Origin: an uncultured Prevotella sp.
GTDB lineage: Bacteria; Bacteroidota; Bacteroidia; Bacteroidales; Bacteroidaceae
Assembly (NCBI GenBank): GCA_900550365.1
Contig: URRR01000009.1
Coordinates: 17,877-81,876 of the forward strand
Reading direction: 5' to 3'
DNA: 64,000 nucleotides
Below are positions 61,383-64,000 of the stretch, one piece after another. A model generated the notes under the pieces. That model worked only from the letters and a program-made list of their open reading frames with translations, was not told the DNA's origin and searched no databases. Position numbers and translations under genes: made by a program. The number at the start of each line of letters is the position of its first letter. The first letter of the stretch is position 1.

Positions 61383-61415
61383 GCAAATTTAGCATTTTAT
61401 TTGCATTGAGGCAAA
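61383..61415 (-). promoter_or_regulatory. Complete promoter of the glycosyltransferase operon
   Basis: Leftward TTTG (61415-61412), a 20-bp gap and TAAATTTGC (61391-61383) match the consensus exactly. The box ends 4 nt before the ATG at 61379. Confidence 0.78.
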
Positions 61416-61512
61416 TTATTGCAATATGTAACTTAACTGCTTTTCTTAATCATATGAAATCTTTTGATGGAAAGGCTTTATCTATTGCCTGAATAACCGC
61501 CAATAAATAAAA

Positions 61513-61548
61513 AAGCGGTAATGCCCCACAAACAGGACGTTACCGCTT
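61513..61548. terminator. Hairpin between glycosyltransferase operon and mobile element
   Basis: AAGCGGTAA (61513-61521) pairs with TTACCGCTT (61540-61548), a perfect 9-bp stem with A-rich and T-containing flanks. It could stop leftward transcription from the XRE gene. Confidence 0.65.
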
Positions 61549-61580
61549 AATTTACTGATATTCAATGGGTTACAGCGTGT

Positions 61581-61790
61581 CTTCTACCGCTGCCTGCGCC
61601 GCTCTAATTCACATCTAACTTTCAGTAAATTAGCGTTTTGGTGTATGTGAATTGTATGCGTTTTTGCAGCTGGTGAAAAGTTTTCGGTCTAAAATCAAGA
61701 TTATTCCTCTATCGCAGCTTGGGCCGCTCTAATACATTGCTTATATCCAATACTTTACAAATTTGGTGTATGTGGATTGTATGTATTTGG
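61581..61790. repeat. Imperfect 85-bp direct repeat, 125-bp period
   Basis: Copy A (61581-61665) and copy B (61706-61790) share CCGCTCTAAT at 61599 and 61724 and TTGGTGTATGTG(A/G)ATTGTATG at 61638 and 61763. Both shared blocks are offset by exactly 125 bp; the middle is diverged. Its place next to mobile-element genes suggests recombinase-binding or attachment-site repeats. Confidence 0.7.
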
Positions 61791-61879
61791 TGTAGAGTGT
61801 AGAATTTGATTAAGGACTTCTACTTTAGTATTATGGTATAGTCTGTAATGGCAACTTGTGATTTCGCCGAAGAATAAGA

Positions 61880-62353
61880 CTATTGATTTTCTACTTTATA
61901 TTCCCTCCTTTCTTTTAATAGTTCTATGATGGCGTCCTTATCCTTAAGGTTGGCGTCCAGACGTTTTATCTGTGCATTGAGGCTTTCAATCTGTTCCCTT
62001 AAAAGTCTTATTGTGTCATTGAGGTGTTCCACCTTGGCTTGTTCAGCAATGATTTGAATTGCCAAACCACTGTCGCCAATATTATTGTTTGCATCTCCAT
62101 CCAAAGACACCGCAGCAAGCTGCGCTGATATATGATGATTGGTGGAACAGAACAAAGCAAAGAAATTGAAATCAAGAGCCTCGCAAACCTTGACAAGTTT
62201 ATTTGTTTCCATTGTATCCCGTTCTAAGATTCGGTTGACATGCTGCTGTGGCACACCTATCCTGCGCCCAAATTCAGATTTGGAGATTCCAAGTTCCATG
62301 CGACGTCTCTCTATCGCACGTCCTATATGTACATCCTTTACATCATTATCCAT
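61880..62353 (-). CDS. XRE-family transcriptional regulator with coiled-coil tail
   Basis: The 157-residue protein has a helix-turn-helix domain at residues 8-70 (HIGRAIERRRMELGISKSEF, GVPQQHVNRIL) and a C-terminal coiled coil (about 105-150, LREQIESLNAQIKRLDANLK) that should dimerise it. It is encoded against the other element genes, and a palindrome at 62442-62459 lies in its leader. It probably represses both its own promoter and the rightward one, like a phage immunity regulator. Confidence 0.85.
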   Translation of the reverse strand: MDNDVKDVHIGRAIERRRMELGISKSEFGRRIGVPQQHVNRILERDTMETNKLVKVCEALDFNFFALFCSTNHHISAQLAAVSLDGDANNNIGDSGLAIQIIAEQAKVEHLNDTIRLLREQIESLNAQIKRLDANLKDKDAIIELLKERREYKVENQ

Positions 62354-62401
62354 TGGTTTTAATCATGAATTGATGAATATTAGATATTTATCAAACAAAT
62401 A

Positions 62402-62433
62402 TTTGGATACATAAACAATTTTATGTTACTTTG
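62402..62433 (+). promoter_or_regulatory. Rightward promoter of the mobile-element genes
   Basis: TTTG (62402-62405), a 20-bp gap and TTACTTTG (62426-62433), one base from the consensus. Transcription would start near 62438, just before the palindrome. Confidence 0.55.
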
Positions 62434-62441
62434 TACCCGTT

Positions 62442-62459
62442 ATGGAAAACTGATTCCAT
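62442..62459. promoter_or_regulatory. Candidate operator palindrome of the XRE regulator
   Basis: ATGGAA-aactga-TTCCAT lies between the start points of two face-to-face promoters, so a bound dimer would block both. Confidence 0.55.
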
Positions 62460-62461
62460 GC

Positions 62462-62493
62462 GCAAAGTTAAACATTAAATATTAAACAAACAA
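62462..62493 (-). promoter_or_regulatory. Leftward promoter of the XRE regulator gene
   Basis: Leftward TTG (62493-62491), a 20-bp gap and TAACTTTGC (62470-62462). The leader of about 105 nt crosses the palindrome and the rightward promoter. Confidence 0.72.
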
Positions 62494-62498
62494 AGATT

Positions 62499-62690
62499 AT
62501 GATTGAAATCAACGAAAAAATCCGTCCGGCACTGGTTTCGCTTGAAGTCGGTGCTTCTGTAACATTCCCAATTTCAAGGCTCAAAAGTGTTAGAACTCAG
62601 GCTTCTGAACTCGGTGCAATCTATAATCGTCAGTTTAAGACAAAGACAGATAGAGCCAGTCAAACCATAACAGTGACGCGCATTTCGTAA
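62499..62690 (+). CDS. Small conserved mobile-element protein
   Basis: The 63-residue protein (MIEINEKIRPALVSLEVGAS at the start) is soluble and basic. I recognise no domain with certainty. It is first in the rightward series, 17 nt before the next gene. Function unknown. Confidence 0.65.
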   Translation: MIEINEKIRPALVSLEVGASVTFPISRLKSVRTQASELGAIYNRQFKTKTDRASQTITVTRIS

Positions 62691-62707
62691 ACGTAAACAA
62701 CATATGT

Positions 62708-63034
62708 ATGAAAATACTTCAATTTTTAGATCACCTCATACCGTATGACACCTTCCTGAATGACCTTGCAGCCCATATTGTCAAGCTGTTGAAGTCGGAC
62801 AACAATGACCCCGAATTTATCAGTCAAAGAAAGGCATACCAGATGTTTGGCAGAAGAAATGTGGAAAGATGGAGACGACAAGGGAAAGTTACCTGTTACA
62901 AAAGGCCAGGGAAGGTGGAATACAGAACCGCTGACTTACGGTTTCTGCAGCGTACCGTGCAGGATTACTTTGACTGCGAAGTAAAACAAACAAGAAAAAG
63001 TTTAGATAAGCCACAAAATGGTAGTAATAGATAA
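62708..63034 (+). CDS. Excisionase-like helix-turn-helix protein
   Basis: The 108-residue protein has an N-terminal helical region and a winged-helix stretch (about 45-90) with QRKAYQMFGRRNVERWRRQG followed by a beta-wing and ADLRFLQR. It resembles the small DNA-binding or excisionase-like proteins of Bacteroidota mobile elements. Specific role unknown. Confidence 0.68.
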   Translation: MKILQFLDHLIPYDTFLNDLAAHIVKLLKSDNNDPEFISQRKAYQMFGRRNVERWRRQGKVTCYKRPGKVEYRTADLRFLQRTVQDYFDCEVKQTRKSLDKPQNGSNR

Positions 63035-63137
63035 AGTGTTAAGTAATTATAGGTGCTGCCACATCAATTCACGGATCATCTGTGCCGTGAAACAAACATC
63101 TATATGTTGTAATATATATTTCTTTTTGAGTAGATAT

Positions 63138-63341
63138 ATGAAAGAATTAAAGCCTGTATGTAACCCAAACGGCGTTTACTCTGTTAAAAGGACGTGTGCC
63201 GAACTGGGTATCAGCCATAAGACGTTGCGTAAATATAGAGAGAACGGCTACATCGAACCTATCAATCCTGATAATGTCCGCAGACCCAAATACAGTGGCA
63301 AGTCCATAATAGATTGCTGGGAGAAACTGATAAGGCTATGA
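63138..63341 (+). CDS. Small MerR/excisionase-like DNA-binding protein
   Basis: I start at MKELKPVCNPNGVYSVKRTC (63138). The longer reading adds a cysteine-rich stretch across an AT-rich leader. The 67-residue protein has ELGISHKTLRKYRENGYIEP, a winged-helix recognition segment as in excisionases. Its stop overlaps the primase start (ATGA), indicating translational coupling. Confidence 0.72.
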   Translation: MKELKPVCNPNGVYSVKRTCAELGISHKTLRKYRENGYIEPINPDNVRRPKYSGKSIIDCWEKLIRL

Positions 63342-64000
63342 TAAGTGAGTCAACCATCAGTAAAGTCAGAGACCTTGCCATAGAGGATATACTTCAACCA
63401 TACGTCAAGCTGTCGCGCAAAGGCTCGACGCTTATGGGGCTTTGTCCATTCCACCAGGAACGTACCGGCTCCTTCTCCGTTTCGCCCGGAAAGAACTTGT
63501 TTCATTGCTTCAGCTGTAACCGTGGAGGGGACGGCATCGCCTTCATCATGGAGAAAGAGAAGCTTTCGTTCACGGATGCCGTTTTGTTCCTTGCCAAGAG
63601 GAACGGCATTCCTGTGGAATACACCCAAGAAGAGCAAAACGAAGAGCAGGTAGCGGAAGCGAAGCATAAGGAGGCATTGCTGATAACACTGGAGCACCTC
63701 CAACGCTATTTCGTAGAAACGCTGAGATTACCGGATAACCCTGAGAGCCATACCGCACGCCAATATGCCTACGGCAGGTGGCCTGAGGATTTTTGTTCGG
63801 TTGCCGGCATAGGCTATGCCCCGAAGGACGGCATGGACTTTATAGGATACTGCCGCAGAAAAGGAATCGGAGAAGAATCCCTTTTTGAACTGGGTATGCT
63901 GAAACGCGGAGAGGACGGGCGGATATATGCCATGTTCCGCCAGCGCATCATGATACCCATCAGGAACAGGTGGGGCCGTGTCATCGCCTATACAGCCCGT
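63338..64000 (+). CDS. DNA primase with CHC2 zinc finger (partial, runs off window)
   Basis: From ATG 63338 the frame stays open to the window end (221 codons). It has the zinc-binding CPFHQERTGSFSVSPGKNLF and CFSCNRGGDG segments near residues 38-67, followed by the start of the RNA-polymerase-like catalytic region (RQRIMIPIRNRWGRVIAYTA). In mobile elements such primases start replication of the transferred strand. It lacks nothing visible in the N-terminal part; the TOPRIM domain lies outside the window. Confidence 0.88.
   Translation, partial: MISESTISKVRDLAIEDILQPYVKLSRKGSTLMGLCPFHQERTGSFSVSPGKNLFHCFSCNRGGDGIAFIMEKEKLSFTDAVLFLAKRNGIPVEYTQEEQNEEQVAEAKHKEALLITLEHLQRYFVETLRLPDNPESHTARQYAYGRWPEDFCSVAGIGYAPKDGMDFIGYCRRKGIGEESLFELGMLKRGEDGRIYAMFRQRIMIPIRNRWGRVIAYTAR

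Larger units (their letters stand above)
61380..61879. other. Gene-free junction between glycosyltransferases and mobile element
   Basis: This 500-bp stretch holds the glycosyltransferase promoter, a bidirectional hairpin and a two-copy 125-bp-period repeat, but no credible gene. It probably includes the left boundary of the mobile element. Confidence 0.55.
61500..64000. mobile_element. Left part of an integrated mobile element (extends beyond window)
   Basis: The combination of an XRE repressor with opposing genes, a small conserved protein, two short helix-turn-helix proteins and a CHC2 primase is typical of Bacteroidota integrative conjugative or mobilisable elements. No integrase, relaxase or transposase lies within the window, so the type and right end are unknown. 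The left boundary is only approximate. Confidence 0.65.

Overview
The window is a chromosomal segment from a member of the Bacteroidota, order Bacteroidales, and most likely a Prevotellaceae-like lineage. That placement is inferred from gene families and promoter style, not from a database search. Supporting signs are a TAnnTTTG(C) -7 box preceded by a TTG/TTTG -33 box about 20 bp upstream at many genes, a fused LpxC-FabZ protein, a DUF4494-type gene next to YggS, carboxynorspermidine decarboxylase, and many Sec-exported lipoproteins.

Layout. 0-6.5 kb: pgk (cut by the window edge), queC, ogt, a small outer-membrane barrel, kdsA-kdsD (Kdo synthesis) and an exported phospholipase-D/cardiolipin-synthase-like enzyme. 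6.5-14 kb: a TPR protein with an orphan solute-binding lipoprotein, radA, and an operon of thiE-like gene, prs and a TlpA-like thioredoxin lipoprotein. 14-18 kb: nspC, a four-tRNA cluster (Gly-GCC, Leu-CAG, Leu-GAG, Gly-GCC), ssb and a phosphopantetheinyl transferase. 18-24 kb: a leftward operon lon-tgt-lptF/G-like-DEAD helicase. 24-29 kb: the lipid A operon lpxD-lpxC/fabZ-lpxA followed by miaA. 29-43 kb: two class A penicillin-binding proteins, a PIF1-like helicase, trmN6-like, MBL-fold and SpoU-type genes, an HD hydrolase, glyA and pyrB-pyrI. 42.7-48.6 kb: an AraC regulator, a BASS-type transporter, an exported aldo/keto reductase, two exported flavodoxins and an iron-containing alcohol dehydrogenase. 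A perfect 44-bp direct repeat sits upstream of both promoters in that block. 48.8-53.2 kb: a decayed stretch (MFS transporter with a nonsense codon, AraC gene with a frameshift, remnant of a TPR/sensor-type gene) around an intact WYL regulator + DEDDh exonuclease pair. 53.4-61.4 kb: cyclophilin, HD hydrolase, menA, DUF4494-like + yggS, two redox flavoproteins and two family-2 glycosyltransferases. 61.5-64 kb: the left part of what looks like an integrated mobile element (XRE repressor, small DNA-binding proteins, CHC2-type primase running off the window).

The most striking unexplained structure is a family of six intergenic arrays at about 2.4, 9.8, 14.0, 24.3, 35.9 and 53.2 kb. Each is built of four or five tandem units with an exact 22-bp period. 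A unit is a 15-nt core, AAAAG-(5 variable)-CTTTT in its best copies, plus a 7-nt GC-type spacer. The cores vary between units, and in four arrays pairs of cores within one array are near-exact or exact reverse complements of each other, so the pairing potential is preserved while the sequence changes. I know of no named element with this architecture. Other notable sites are an interlocked divergent promoter pair at 54.86-54.90 kb, a face-to-face promoter pair around a palindromic operator at 62.40-62.49 kb, and a 125-bp-period repeat at the edge of the mobile element.
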